Below, in pieces: positions 34,828 through 43,239 of a DNA stretch of 64,000 bases. Position 1 is the stretch's first letter. Every line of letters begins with the position of its first letter. The position numbers and the translations under genes were made by a program. A model generated the notes under the pieces. It had not been told where the DNA came from. It made no database searches and saw nothing but the letters and a program-made list of their open reading frames with translations. The stretch is taken from the NCBI RefSeq assembly GCF_900172265.1, contig NZ_FWFK01000002.1, positions 496,001 to 560,000 on the forward strand, written 5' to 3'. Source of the DNA: Roseivivax jejudonensis (GTDB taxonomy: Bacteria > Pseudomonadota > Alphaproteobacteria > Rhodobacterales > Rhodobacteraceae).

Positions 34828-35757
34828 ATGCAGTCGCTTCTCGAGGTCATTCTCCCGGTCTTTCTGCTGATTGGTGCGGGCTACGCCGCGGTCTGGCGCG
34901 GGCTCTTTTCTCAGTCGGGGGTGGACGGCCTGATGGTCTTCACCCAGAATTTCGCGATCCCCTGCCTGCTGTTTCGCGCGATCTGGACTCTCGACCTCGG
35001 AACGAGCTTTCATCCTGCGCTTCTGACGAGCTACTACACGGGCTCGCTCGTCGGGTTCTCGCTCGGGCTTCTGGTCGCGCGCTACGCCTTCGCGCGGGAC
35101 TGGGAGGACGCCGTCGCGGTCGGGTTCTGCTGTCTTTTTGCCAACTCGCTGCTGCTCGGCCTGCCCATCACAGAACGCGCCTACGGCACGGACGCGCTCG
35201 AGCCGAACTACGCGATCATCGCGATCCACTCGCCCATCTGCTACGGCATCGGGATCACCGCGATGGAGATCGCCCGGGCCCGCGGCACCGGCGCACGCGC
35301 GCTGCCCGGCAAGGTTCTGCGCGCGGTGTTCTCGAACGCGCTGGTGATCGGCATCGCACTCGGGGCGGCGTTCAACCTGCTGTCGCTCGGGCTGCCGGGC
35401 CCGGTCGAGGATGCGCTCGACATGCTGATCCGCACGGCACTGCCGGCTGCGCTGTTCGGATTGGGCGGCGTGCTCTACCGATACCGTCCCGACGGCGATT
35501 TTCGCATCATCTTCTTCGTCTGCGCCGTGACCCTCCTGTTGCACCCGGCGATCGCCTGGAGCCTCGGCACGGTCTTCGGCCTGTCGATCGGAGAGCTGCG
35601 CTCGGCCACGGTGACTGCCGCTATGGCGCCGGGCGTCAACGCGTATGTCTTCGCCAACATGTACGGGCGCGCGCGGCGGGTCGCCGCGTCCTCGGTTCTG
35701 CTGGCGACGGCGCTGTCGGTGGTAACGGTCTGGGGCTGGCTCTCGATCCTGCCCTGA
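34828..35757 (+). CDS. AEC (auxin efflux carrier) family transporter
   Basis: 309 aa with about ten hydrophobic helices in two halves. Family traits are VILPVFLLIGAGYAAVWRGLF at the start, NFAIPCLLFRAIW in helix 2, and MAPGVNAYVFANMYGRARRVAASSVLLATALSV near the end. AEC proteins export organic anions such as malate or malonate. It starts 28 bp after the MBL hydrolase, so it may be part of the same transcript. Substrate unknown. Confidence 0.9.
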   Translation: MQSLLEVILPVFLLIGAGYAAVWRGLFSQSGVDGLMVFTQNFAIPCLLFRAIWTLDLGTSFHPALLTSYYTGSLVGFSLGLLVARYAFARDWEDAVAVGFCCLFANSLLLGLPITERAYGTDALEPNYAIIAIHSPICYGIGITAMEIARARGTGARALPGKVLRAVFSNALVIGIALGAAFNLLSLGLPGPVEDALDMLIRTALPAALFGLGGVLYRYRPDGDFRIIFFVCAVTLLLHPAIAWSLGTVFGLSIGELRSATVTAAMAPGVNAYVFANMYGRARRVAASSVLLATALSVVTVWGWLSILP

Positions 35758-35861
35758 GGGGCGTGACACGCGACACGACCCGCCTATCTGTCCTGCAACC
35801 CGCGGATCAGCGCGGACGGCCCCTCACCCAGTGACCAAGCCAGGTACGAAGGACCCTGACC

Positions 35862-36335
35862 ATGTCGATCTACGAGGCCATCAAGGCCGACCACAAGACC
35901 CACCGAGACCTGCTCGCCCAGATCGCCGATACCGAAGGCGACTCCGAAGAACGCAGGAAGGCCTGGGCCGAGTTCTTCCGCGACGTGAAGAGCCACGCCG
36001 CCGCCGAGGAAGAGACCTTCTACTCTAAGCTCATGTCCAAGACCTGGGGTCAGGACGCGGCGCGCCACTCTGTCGAGGAGCACGCCGAGATGGACGACCT
36101 GATGGAGGAGCTGCAGGAGATGGACATGTCGAGCCCCGGCTGGCTCAACAAGTTCAACAAGCTCAAGCACGACTACGAACACCACATGGACGAGGAAGAG
36201 GACGAGGTGTTCGGCCGTGCCCGGGAAGTGATCCCCGAAGACGAGATTGACGGCTACGGGACGCGCTTCAAGGACCGCAAGGCCGAGGAACTGAAGCTCG
36301 TCGACAAGAAGCGTGCCGACCAGCTCGAGGACTGA
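35862..36335 (+). CDS. Hemerythrin HHE-domain protein
   Basis: 157 aa, highly charged and helical. Diiron-type ligands of the HHE cation-binding domain are visible: IKADHKTHRDLL, VKSHAAAEEETFY, SVEEHAEMDDLM and HDYEHHMDEEEDEVF. Bacterial HHE proteins sense or bind O2 or NO, or store iron. Start chosen at MSIYEAIKADHK. It is a monocistronic gene in front of the broken GNAT gene. Confidence 0.88.
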   Translation: MSIYEAIKADHKTHRDLLAQIADTEGDSEERRKAWAEFFRDVKSHAAAEEETFYSKLMSKTWGQDAARHSVEEHAEMDDLMEELQEMDMSSPGWLNKFNKLKHDYEHHMDEEEDEVFGRAREVIPEDEIDGYGTRFKDRKAEELKLVDKKRADQLED

Positions 36336-36368
36336 CACGGACTGTCCGGGCCGGGTGATCGGCAATCA

Positions 36369-36539
36369 ATGATGAACGCGATCCGCCCTGCCGGCCCGGA
36401 CGACGCCGACGAGATCGCCGCGCTGCACATGCAGGCGTGGCGCGAAACCGATACCGGCATCCTTCCCCCTGACGAGATCGCGCGCAATGGACTGAGCGCG
36501 CGCCGCGCCCTGTGGCGCCGTGTCCTCGGCGCAGGATAA
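36369..36539 (+). pseudogene. GNAT acetyltransferase, truncated at IS element
   Basis: 56 codons from the ATG at 36369 encode IRPAGPDDADEIAALHMQAW and DTGILPPDEIARNG, the N-terminal strand and helix of a GNAT-family N-acetyltransferase that normally runs about 150-170 residues. The acetyl-CoA-binding motif is missing. A stop lies 4 bp before the IS inverted repeat. No continuation of the gene is present on the far side of the element, so the rest was lost, not just displaced. Confidence 0.7.
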
Positions 36540-36599
36540 CGCGTGAACTGGCCCCCGTTTCGACAGGACACTTGGGCATAGCCATGGAGGCTTAGGCAT

Positions 36600-36995
36600 A
36601 TGCCTGAGCACGTGCTTATGTCTGAGATTGAGATCATCACCGATGGCGGCCGCCGACGCCGCTGGCCTGCCACGGAGAAGCTGCGGATCGTCGAGGAGAC
36701 GTTGGAGGAGGGCGCCAGCATCTCGGTCGTCGCGCGCCGGAATGGCGTGGCTCCCAACCTGCTGTATCGTTGGCGTCGTCTGATGCTGGACGGAGGAGCA
36801 GTGGCCGTGTCCGAGGATGACGACGTGACCAGCAATCGTGCCGTGCGGCAGATGGAGGATCGCATCCGCGAGCTCGAGCGCCAGCTCGGCCGCAAGACGC
36901 TCGAGGTCGAGATACTGAAGGAGGCCCTCGACAAGACGCGCTCAAAAAAACGGACGTGGCTCGCGCAGTCGCAGCCGAAGGGCGGTTCCCGGTGA
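36600..36995 (+). CDS. IS3-family transposase OrfA
   Basis: 131 aa. Helix-turn-helix of the IS3/IS911 OrfA type (KLRIVEETLEEGASISVVARRNGV, NLLYRWRRLM) followed by a leucine-zipper-like coiled coil (MEDRIRELERQLGRKTLEVEIL). It binds the element's ends. Codons near the end cross the A7 slippery run at 36944-36950, where ribosomes can shift to the orfB frame. Confidence 0.9.
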   Translation: MPEHVLMSEIEIITDGGRRRRWPATEKLRIVEETLEEGASISVVARRNGVAPNLLYRWRRLMLDGGAVAVSEDDDVTSNRAVRQMEDRIRELERQLGRKTLEVEILKEALDKTRSKKRTWLAQSQPKGGSR

Positions 36996-37825
36996 AGGCC
37001 GTGGCCGAGACCCTGGGCGTCTCCCGGTCGAACCTGCACGCCCGGATGAACGGGAGCGCAAAGCCGCGGCGGCGCTACCACAAGGCGCAAGACGCGGCGC
37101 TGCTGCCGATGATCGAGGCGCTGGTGGCGGCGCGGCCGACCTATGGCTATCGACGCATCACCGCGCTTCTGAACCGGCGACTGCGGGTGGACGGCGCGGC
37201 GCCTGCGAACCACAAGCGGGTGTATCGCATCATGCAGGCCCATGGCCTTCTGCTGGCACGAACACATGCCGAGCGGCCCGAGCGCGCCCACGACGGAAAG
37301 GTCGTGACGATACGCTCAAACCTTCGCTGGTGCTCCGACGGGTTCGAGTTCACCTGCTGGAACAAGGAGATCATCCGCGGCGCGTTCATCATCGACGCGC
37401 ATGACCGCGAGATCATCTCCTGGCGCGCCGTGGCAGGCGCCGGCATCAGCGGCTCGGACATTCGCGACATGATGTTGGAGGCCGTTGAGGCCCGGTTCGG
37501 AGGCTACCGCGCGCCGCATCCCGTCGAGATGCTGAGCGACAATGGCTCGCCCTACACCGCGCACGACACACGCATCTTTGCGCGCCAGCTCGGGCTGAAG
37601 CCATGCTTCACGCCGGTGAGGAGCCCGGAGAGCAACGGCGTCTCGGAGGCGTTCGTGAAGACCCTGAAGCGTGACTACGTGCAGGTCACGCCGCTGCCTG
37701 ACGCTGCCACCGTCCTCGAATTGATTGCCGGGTGGTTCGAGGACTACAACACAAGTCACCCGCACTCAGCGCTGAAGATGCGCTCGCCTCGCGAGTTCAT
37801 CCAAGTTCAAATCGCAACCGCCTGA
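36956..37825 (+). CDS. IS3-family transposase OrfB (DDE integrase core)
   Basis: 289 aa if started at the ATG shown, though it is most likely made as the C-terminal part of a frameshifted OrfAB. HTH_21-type region PTYGYRRITALLNRRL, then the rve catalytic core with DDE residues in WCSDGFEF, MLSDNGSPY and SNGVSEAFVKTLKRDY, and the closing NTSHPHSALKMRSPREF. The frame is intact, so the copy may be active. Confidence 0.92.
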   Translation: MARAVAAEGRFPVKAVAETLGVSRSNLHARMNGSAKPRRRYHKAQDAALLPMIEALVAARPTYGYRRITALLNRRLRVDGAAPANHKRVYRIMQAHGLLLARTHAERPERAHDGKVVTIRSNLRWCSDGFEFTCWNKEIIRGAFIIDAHDREIISWRAVAGAGISGSDIRDMMLEAVEARFGGYRAPHPVEMLSDNGSPYTAHDTRIFARQLGLKPCFTPVRSPESNGVSEAFVKTLKRDYVQVTPLPDAATVLELIAGWFEDYNTSHPHSALKMRSPREFIQVQIATA

Positions 37826-37943
37826 GTGTCCGATGAAACGGGGGCAAGACCAGCCTAGAGCCCCTGTGAACTGTGAACCGCGCCGGTTCTCAAAGGCCAG
37901 AGCAATATCTTCGGAGCAATGCGAGCAGGCGTTTTGCACGCAG

Positions 37944-37958
37944 TTAGGTCAGACCTAA
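37944..37958. promoter_or_regulatory. Palindrome TTAGGTC-A-GACCTAA
   Basis: A 15-bp dyad with 7-bp arms and one central base just after the IS element and 15 bp beyond the stop of the ATP-grasp gene. The spacing and GGTC/GACC arms resemble GntR/FadR-type operators, but no such regulator is nearby. A hairpin is impossible with a 1-nt loop, so a protein site is more likely if it is functional. Confidence 0.3.
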
Positions 37959-37972
37959 TCTTGGTTACCAAT

Positions 37973-38998
37973 TTACTCCGCCACCGAGCGTGGCCGCGTG
38001 CTTTGCCCGGCCGCGTCGCGCCACAGACGGCCGGTGATCTCGGTCGGGTCGTGACCGGCGCCGGCGAGCATCTTCGAGATCGCGCTGAGCGCGCTGAACG
38101 ACCAGAAGAGCCCCGCCTCGAGCAGGTGGGGCTCGCCGGTCTCGGCGTGGATGCGGAAATCGAAGAGCGAGTAGTGCCGCGCGCCGAGCGCCCGGTGCGC
38201 GGCCCGGGCGGCCCCGCCGAGCGCGCGGCCGAGATCGGGATCGACCGGCGCGGGACAGACCGGCTGGGCGTCGGCGCGGCGCGACTGGCGCAGACCCGCC
38301 CTGCCCTCGCCGTCCCCGGGTTCGAGCTTGTCGGCGACCTCGCGGATCGGGCGCGCCGCGCTCACCGGGTACTCGAGGAAGGCCGGGACCAGCGTCTCGC
38401 CGTCGAGCTCGACCACGGCGACGCGGATCTCGCGGCCGGGCACGAAGGCCTCGGCGAAGACCTCGGCGTCGAAGCGGCGGGCATGGGCCACCGCCGCGGC
38501 CGCCTCCGCGGAATCGTGCACCACCGAGATGCCGAGCGAGTTGTCCTCGCTGTCGGGCTTGACCACGTAGGGCGGCGCCAGGCCGGGCAGCGCGCCGGGG
38601 GAGAGCCGCTCGGCCGCGGACACGCGCACGCCGGCGGCGGCGACCACGTCGCGGGTTCGGGTCTTGCTCTGGGCCAGTGCCGCGGTGCCGGCGGCGGCCC
38701 CGACGAGCGGCAGGCCCAGCACCTCCTCGACGAGCGCGCGATAGGCGGTCATGCCCCGGCGGCAGAACATGTGCGGCACCACGAGGTCGGGCCGGCCGAT
38801 CTCGGCCAGCGCCGCAGGCAGCGCCATCGGCGCGCCGAGCGCGTCCGGGGCCGGGCCGAAGCGCCAATGCCCGTCGGGGGCCACCGCGGCATAGCGCGCC
38901 CGCGTCCCCGCGGGCGAAAGCGCGGTCTCGGCGTACATCCGCGACAGGTCGTAGTAGAACGCGTCATGCGTCGATCCAAACAGGTGCAGGACATCCAT
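37973..38998 (-). CDS. ATP-grasp protein, D-alanine-D-alanine ligase-like
   Basis: 341 aa from the ATG at 38998. D-Ala-D-Ala ligase-type ATP-grasp fold: YVVKPDSEDNSLGISVV as the ATP-binding strand/loop, VFAEAFVPGREIRVAVVELDG, ARHYSLFDFRIHAETGEPHLLEAG, and a C-terminal ISKMLAGAGHDP. The N-terminal domain (MDVLHLFGSTHDAFYYDLSRMYA) differs from the true Ddl, so the substrate may be another amino acid or peptide. It lies next to repA, in the plasmid-type region, not in a cell-wall cluster; chromosomal ddl is expected elsewhere. A surface-polymer modification role is possible but unproven. Confidence 0.7.
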   Translation of the reverse strand: MDVLHLFGSTHDAFYYDLSRMYAETALSPAGTRARYAAVAPDGHWRFGPAPDALGAPMALPAALAEIGRPDLVVPHMFCRRGMTAYRALVEEVLGLPLVGAAAGTAALAQSKTRTRDVVAAAGVRVSAAERLSPGALPGLAPPYVVKPDSEDNSLGISVVHDSAEAAAAVAHARRFDAEVFAEAFVPGREIRVAVVELDGETLVPAFLEYPVSAARPIREVADKLEPGDGEGRAGLRQSRRADAQPVCPAPVDPDLGRALGGAARAAHRALGARHYSLFDFRIHAETGEPHLLEAGLFWSFSALSAISKMLAGAGHDPTEITGRLWRDAAGQSTRPRSVAE

Positions 38999-39083
38999 GG
39001 CGCGCGCCTCCGGTCGCGGTCGGTTTCCGGCGACAGAGATGGCGCGCGCGCCAACGACGACGAGCGCGGCCCGATGCCGCGGG

Positions 39084-39105
39084 GCCGTTTCGCGCGCGAA
39101 ACGGC
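39084..39105. other. Putative parS site 1 (repA-proximal)
   Basis: GCCGTTTCGCGCGCGAAACGGC, a 22-bp perfect palindrome in the spacer between the ATP-grasp gene and the 3' end of repA. Its 16-bp core GTTTCGCGCGCGAAAC recurs inside parB and just after parB. The GTTTC...GAAAC arms match the general parS form of ParB-binding sites. Confidence 0.75.
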
Positions 39106-39128
39106 GGCCGGCGGAAGGGCTGGCGGGA

Positions 39129-40172
39129 TCAGCGCGCGGCGCGGGCGCGGGCAAAACCGAGGAAGGCCGCGTCGGCCGAGCGCAGCCGCGGCCGGCCCGA
39201 GGCCGCCCAGTAGGCGCGCCATTCCGCCTCGAGCGCGTAGACGTCCCGGCCCGGCAGCGCCGCGCGGGCGGCCTCGCGCGCGGCGTCCGACACCGGCGGC
39301 GCATCGCGGCCGTCGTCGCGCAGGGCGGCGCGGCGGGTGACGCGCAGGATGTCGCCCTCCTCCTCGGCCAGCGCGTAATCCGGCAGGTGGTCCGAGGCGA
39401 TCATCCGGCGCACCGCGGCGCGGAAGACCCGCAGCGGCGCCGCGCTGCCGGATTTCTTGTGCAGCACCGCCACCGACACCCGCCAAGACGGCTGGCGCCC
39501 GCAATGCTTCCGCGCGATCTCGTAGATCCGCCGCTCGAGCGGCTTGCGCAGCCGGAAGTAGTCGCGGCTGAGGGTGAGCACCGATTTCGCCATCACCGCG
39601 CGGAAGAGCCAGTCCGACAGCGTCACCGAGACCGAGATCATCCGCCCGCCCCGGCTCTTGCGCAGGATCTCCCAGCGCTCGATCAGGCCGAAACCTGAGG
39701 TCGTCTCGGTCTCGCCGGTGACGATGTTGGTCGTGATCCGGGTGCCGGCGAGACGCTCGAAGGCCTCGCGCAGACGGCGGTAGGCATCGCCGCTCGTCTC
39801 GCGGTTGGTGGCCACGAGCAGATCGTGGGCGCGCAGCGTCAGCGTCCGCCCGACCGCGCGGCCGGCATTGAGCGCGGCGACGAGCTGGCTGATGCAGAAG
39901 ATCAGGATGTCCTTGTCATGGATCGTGGCGAGGCCCTTCACCGAGGGCGTGACCTCGATCTCCGCGCCGTTGTGGGCGTAGCGCAGGATCCGCCGGTCGG
40001 GCCGCGTGGCGAGGCTGAAGACCGGGTGCTCCATCGTCGCCAGATCGTCCTTGGGGATCGCGTCGAAGATGTCGCAGATGAAAAAGTCCATCTGCCCGTG
40101 GCGGTCCGGCAGAAGCCGCCCTGCCCCGCCGCCGACCGCACCCGGCCCGGTTCCCGTGATGTCGCCTGTCAT
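39129..40172 (-). CDS. repA: RepA, plasmid replication initiator protein A
   Basis: 347 aa. Matches the RPA family of replication initiators that defines RepA-type Rhodobacterales plasmids: QMDFFICDIFDAIPKDDLATMEHPVFSL, IHDKDILIFCISQLVAALN, ETSGDAYRRLREAFERLAGTRITTNI, then a winged-helix-like RDYFRLRKPLERRIYEIARKHCG. It would bind the iterons at 40.32-40.38 kb upstream of its start and open the origin. Divergent from parA, with the origin between them; this repA-ori-parAB order is typical of Roseobacter-group replicons. Confidence 0.88.
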   Translation of the reverse strand: MTGDITGTGPGAVGGGAGRLLPDRHGQMDFFICDIFDAIPKDDLATMEHPVFSLATRPDRRILRYAHNGAEIEVTPSVKGLATIHDKDILIFCISQLVAALNAGRAVGRTLTLRAHDLLVATNRETSGDAYRRLREAFERLAGTRITTNIVTGETETTSGFGLIERWEILRKSRGGRMISVSVTLSDWLFRAVMAKSVLTLSRDYFRLRKPLERRIYEIARKHCGRQPSWRVSVAVLHKKSGSAAPLRVFRAAVRRMIASDHLPDYALAEEEGDILRVTRRAALRDDGRDAPPVSDAAREAARAALPGRDVYALEAEWRAYWAASGRPRLRSADAAFLGFARARAAR

Positions 40173-40685
40173 CGCCCGTCCCGTCCTGCCCGGCGCGCCT
40201 GCGCCCGCCGGGATCCACTGCTCGCCCGACCCCGCGCTGCCGGATCTGGAGCGTCCGGCTTATCGTGGTTTCGGTGACGCCAGCCTAGGCAGCCCGGCCG
40301 TGCCGGTCCAGCGCGGGATTCGGGGGTTCGGAATCGCCGCCTCGGGGGTTCGGAGTCGCATCATCGTGGGTTCGGAGTCGCCGGCATCTCCGGCAAGCGC
40401 CAAAACGCCAGCAGGCACAAGGACTTTGCCGATCCGTCCCGATCCCGTAACACTAAAAATAACACGACTCTAACACCGGCAGAAAAATCGCAGCCCCCTG
40501 CCCCGGCGTCGTGCCCGGCCCCGAGCCCCCGGATTTCCTGAGAAAAATCGAATCGGATGCCGTCTTCGCTTCCATGTTCGCGGTTTTCGCGTATCCTGGG
40601 CAAAACGCGGCACATGGCGAGGTGTCCCGGTCACTCGGGGGCTTCGAACGAGACCCGCGGTCAGGCAGGATGCAGGAGGCGAGCG
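40173..40685. other. Putative replication origin and divergent repA-parA promoters
   Basis: 513-bp spacer between repA and parA. It contains three iterons at 22-bp spacing (see 40324-40382), an isolated similar stretch at 40264-40281, and an AT-rich patch CACTAAAAATAACACG near 40450 that stands out from the surrounding GC-rich sequence and could be the unwinding element. The in-frame codons upstream of parA (40557 on) show no protein features. Confidence 0.65.
40324..40382 (+). repeat. Three 15-bp iterons on a 22-bp period
   Basis: GGGTTCGGAATCGCC at 40324, GGGTTCGGAGTCGCA at 40346 and GGGTTCGGAGTCGCC at 40368 differ at only two positions and start exactly 22 bp (two helix turns) apart, so all face the same side of the DNA, as expected for initiator binding. 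A diverged copy GGTTTCGGTGACGCC lies at 40267. Confidence 0.8.
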
Positions 40686-42065
40686 ATGAGCGGCGAGGAC
40701 GTTCCCTATCACAACATCGATCCCGACCGGGCCCTGCGCGAGCTCGGGGCGCCGTTCTCGACCGGGCGCTTCGCCGAGATCGCCGAGGCCTGTGCGCGGG
40801 GGCGCCACGACCTCGCCTCGCGGGGGATGGACGAGAGCGGCGAGAAGACGCTGCGCCTGTTCTCCACCTGGGAGATCACGCGCTACATGATCCCCGTCGC
40901 CACGCCGCATTTCCGGCGCGTGCTGAAGGCCAATCCCGAGCTGCCCCAGGGCCGGTCGGACACCGCCGGCGGGGCCAAGTGGTTCACCCTCGACGAAGTG
41001 CTGCGGCTGCGCGCGCACTTCGCCGCCGAGGGATCGCGCACGAAATCCTACCTGCCCTACCGCCCCGAGGGGCTGCCGGCGAAGATCGCCGCGGTGGCGA
41101 ACTTCAAGGGCGGCGTCGGCAAGACCTCCACCGCCGCGCACCTGGCGATGTCTGCCGCGCTCGACGGCTACCGCGTGCTGGTGGTGGACCTCGACAGCCA
41201 GGGCTCGATGACCTCGATCTTCGACGGCCGCGTCGCCGACGAATGGGGCACGGTCTTTCCGCTTCTCGCGCGGCACTACGCCCGGCACCTGCGGCGCGAG
41301 AACCAGTCCCGGCTCGACCGGGGCGAGGCGCCGCTGCCGCTCGACGACACGCTGTCCGAGGCGCTGGAGATCACCGCACAGGAGCTGATCCGGCCGACCC
41401 ACTGGCCCAACATCGATCTCGTCGGCGCGCAGCTCAACCTCTACTGGTCGGAGTTCCAGATCCCGGTCTGGCGCATGCAGGGCCGCACCTGGAAGCTCTG
41501 GGACGCGCTCACCGACTCGCTGGCCGAGGACGGGGTGCTCGACGCCTACGACCTGGTAATCCTCGATACGCCGCCGGCGCTCGGCTACCTGACGATCAAC
41601 GGGCTCGCCGCGGCCGACATCCTGCTGGTGCCGCTCGGCGCGTCGTTCCTCGAGTTCGACTCGACGGGCCGCTTCTTCGACATGCTGCACTCCACCTTCG
41701 CCTCCATCGAGGAGGGCGAGAACATGGCCGCGCGCGCGCTCGGCCGCGAGGGGCTGGCCTTCGAATGGGACGCGGTGCGTGCGGTGCTGACCCGGTACGA
41801 CGGCGCGCAGCAGGGCGAGCTCGCTTCGCTGATGCAGGCCTATCTCGGCGCCACTCTGGCGCCCGAGCGGCAGGACTACACCGCGCTGATCGGCCAGGCG
41901 GGCGAGCAGGTCTCCGGCATCTACGAGGCCGATTACCGCGACTTCAACCGCGAGACCTATGCCCGCGGGCGCGCCACCTTCGATGCCACCTACGCCGCTT
42001 TCAAGCGTCTCCTCGTCGCCACGTGGCGGCGCGACGAACTGGCCGCGCAGGCGGCGGCGGAGTGA
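40686..42065 (+). CDS. parA: ParA-type partition ATPase
   Basis: 459 aa from the ATG at 40686 with AGGAGG 8 nt upstream. An N-terminal helix-turn-helix region (about 60-120: TWEITRYMI, WFTLDEVLRLRAHF) precedes a deviant Walker A motif FKGGVGKTST near residue 141, then VVDLDSQGSM and LVILDTPPALGYL. The N-terminal extension marks a type Ia ParA that also represses its own operon. Works with ParB and parS to segregate the replicon. Confidence 0.92.
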   Translation: MSGEDVPYHNIDPDRALRELGAPFSTGRFAEIAEACARGRHDLASRGMDESGEKTLRLFSTWEITRYMIPVATPHFRRVLKANPELPQGRSDTAGGAKWFTLDEVLRLRAHFAAEGSRTKSYLPYRPEGLPAKIAAVANFKGGVGKTSTAAHLAMSAALDGYRVLVVDLDSQGSMTSIFDGRVADEWGTVFPLLARHYARHLRRENQSRLDRGEAPLPLDDTLSEALEITAQELIRPTHWPNIDLVGAQLNLYWSEFQIPVWRMQGRTWKLWDALTDSLAEDGVLDAYDLVILDTPPALGYLTINGLAAADILLVPLGASFLEFDSTGRFFDMLHSTFASIEEGENMAARALGREGLAFEWDAVRAVLTRYDGAQQGELASLMQAYLGATLAPERQDYTALIGQAGEQVSGIYEADYRDFNRETYARGRATFDATYAAFKRLLVATWRRDELAAQAAAE

Positions 42066-42177
42066 GCGCACCGCGCCTCCTCCCGGCCACCCCGGCCCGC
42101 TGCGTGAAGGCGTGGTTAACCATGCCGCGCGCATCCTCATCCGGCCCCGTCCGGCCCGCTTCACGGAGATCCGCCCC

Positions 42178-43212
42178 ATGGCCAAGCGCAAGCGGCTGAG
42201 CCCCGCCAACCCGCATTACATCGACGCCGACACGCCGCCCGAGGCCGATCCCGGCGACGTCCGCCCCCTCGGGCGCCGCCCGGCCCGCGCGCCGATCGCC
42301 GAGATCGCCGGCGAGACCGCCTCGGCCGCCGCGCTCGGCGAGCTCAGCCGCAGCGTCGAGGCGGCGCGCGCGGCGGGCCGGATGATCCTCGCCCTGCCCC
42401 TCGAGGCGGTCGAGGCCGAGCACCTCGTGCGCGACCGGCTCGGCGCCGAGGACGAGGAGCTCTTCGCGCTGATGGAGAGCCTCGCCACCCGCGGGCAGCA
42501 GACCCCGGTCGAGGTGGTCGACCGCGGCGCCGAGGCCGAGCCGCGCTACGGGCTCATCTCGGGCTGGCGCCGGCTCCGGGCGCTGCGCCGGCTGGCCGCG
42601 GAGGATCGCGGCCCGAACGAGGTGCTGGCGGTGATCCGTGCGCCCAAGGCCGCCTCGGACGCCTACATCGCCATGGTCGAGGAGAACGAGATCCGCGTCG
42701 GGCTGAGCTACTACGAGCGCGCGCGGATCGTGGTGAAATCGGTCGAGGCCGGCGTCTTCGAGGATCGCGAGGCGGCGCTGCGGGCGCTCTTCGGGGCCGT
42801 TTCGCGCGCGAAACGCTCGAAGATCCGCAGCTTCACCGAGATCGTGTCCGCGCTCGACGGCGCGCTGTCCTTCCCCACCCGGCTGGCCGAGCGCGGCGGG
42901 CTCGAACTCGCCCGGCGCCTGTCCGATGACCCCGACCTCGCCGCGCGGCTCCGCGCCGATCTCGCCGCCGCGCCGCCGGAGAGCGCGGAGGCGGAACTGG
43001 CCCGCCTGTCCGGCCCGCGCCGCGCCGCGCGCCCGGCCACGCCAGATCCTGAGACGGCGCCGCCCGACACGGCGGTGCCCCCTGCCCCGGCGGATCCGCC
43101 GCGCGTCGTCACCGCCTACAATCCCGAGCGCGGCGAGATCACGCTCTCGGGCCCCGGCGTCACCGCCGCGCTCCGCGCCGCGCTCGATCGCTGGCTCGCC
43201 GACCGCGGCTGA
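42178..43212 (+). CDS. parB: ParB-type partition protein
   Basis: 344 aa from the ATG at 42178. N-terminal basic KRKRLSP, a ParB/Srx nuclease-like domain (about 78-160: QTPVEVVDRG, YGLISGWRRLRALRRL, VIRAPKAASDAYIAMVEENEIRVGLSYYERARI), and a predicted HTH with SRAKRSKIRSF. The C-terminal third is Pro/Ala-rich and less conserved. A parS-like palindrome lies inside the gene and encodes part of the SRAKR helix region; another follows immediately after the stop. 112 bp separate it from parA. Confidence 0.9.
   Translation: MAKRKRLSPANPHYIDADTPPEADPGDVRPLGRRPARAPIAEIAGETASAAALGELSRSVEAARAAGRMILALPLEAVEAEHLVRDRLGAEDEELFALMESLATRGQQTPVEVVDRGAEAEPRYGLISGWRRLRALRRLAAEDRGPNEVLAVIRAPKAASDAYIAMVEENEIRVGLSYYERARIVVKSVEAGVFEDREAALRALFGAVSRAKRSKIRSFTEIVSALDGALSFPTRLAERGGLELARRLSDDPDLAARLRADLAAAPPESAEAELARLSGPRRAARPATPDPETAPPDTAVPPAPADPPRVVTAYNPERGEITLSGPGVTAALRAALDRWLADRG
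42798..42815. other. Putative parS site 2 (inside parB)
   Basis: CGTTTCGCGCGCGAAACG, a perfect 18-bp palindrome within the parB coding sequence, sharing the 16-bp core with the copies near repA and after parB. The identical 23-bp stretch GGGGCCGTTTCGC... continues leftward at both this site and site 1. Confidence 0.7.
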
Positions 43213-43213
43213 G

Positions 43214-43231
43214 CGTTTCGCGCGCGAAACG
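43214..43231. other. Putative parS site 3 (after parB)
   Basis: CGTTTCGCGCGCGAAACG, perfect palindrome 2 bp after the parB stop codon. Its location straight downstream of parB is the common place for centromere sites in Rhodobacterales replicons. Confidence 0.8.
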
Positions 43232-43239
43232 GGTCGGCC

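Larger units (their letters stand above)
36544..37852 (+). mobile_element. IS3-family insertion sequence
   Basis: About 1.31 kb. Imperfect terminal inverted repeats share GCCCCCGTTTC and GGACAC: left end from TGAACTGG at 36544, right end ...CAAGACCA at 37852. Two overlapping reading frames (orfA, orfB) are joined by a slippery A7 run at 36944-36950, as in IS3 elements that make OrfAB by -1 frameshift. The bases flanking the ends (GCG left, GCC right) are not a target duplication, which is unusual for an intact simple insertion. End positions are uncertain by a few bases. Confidence 0.85.
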
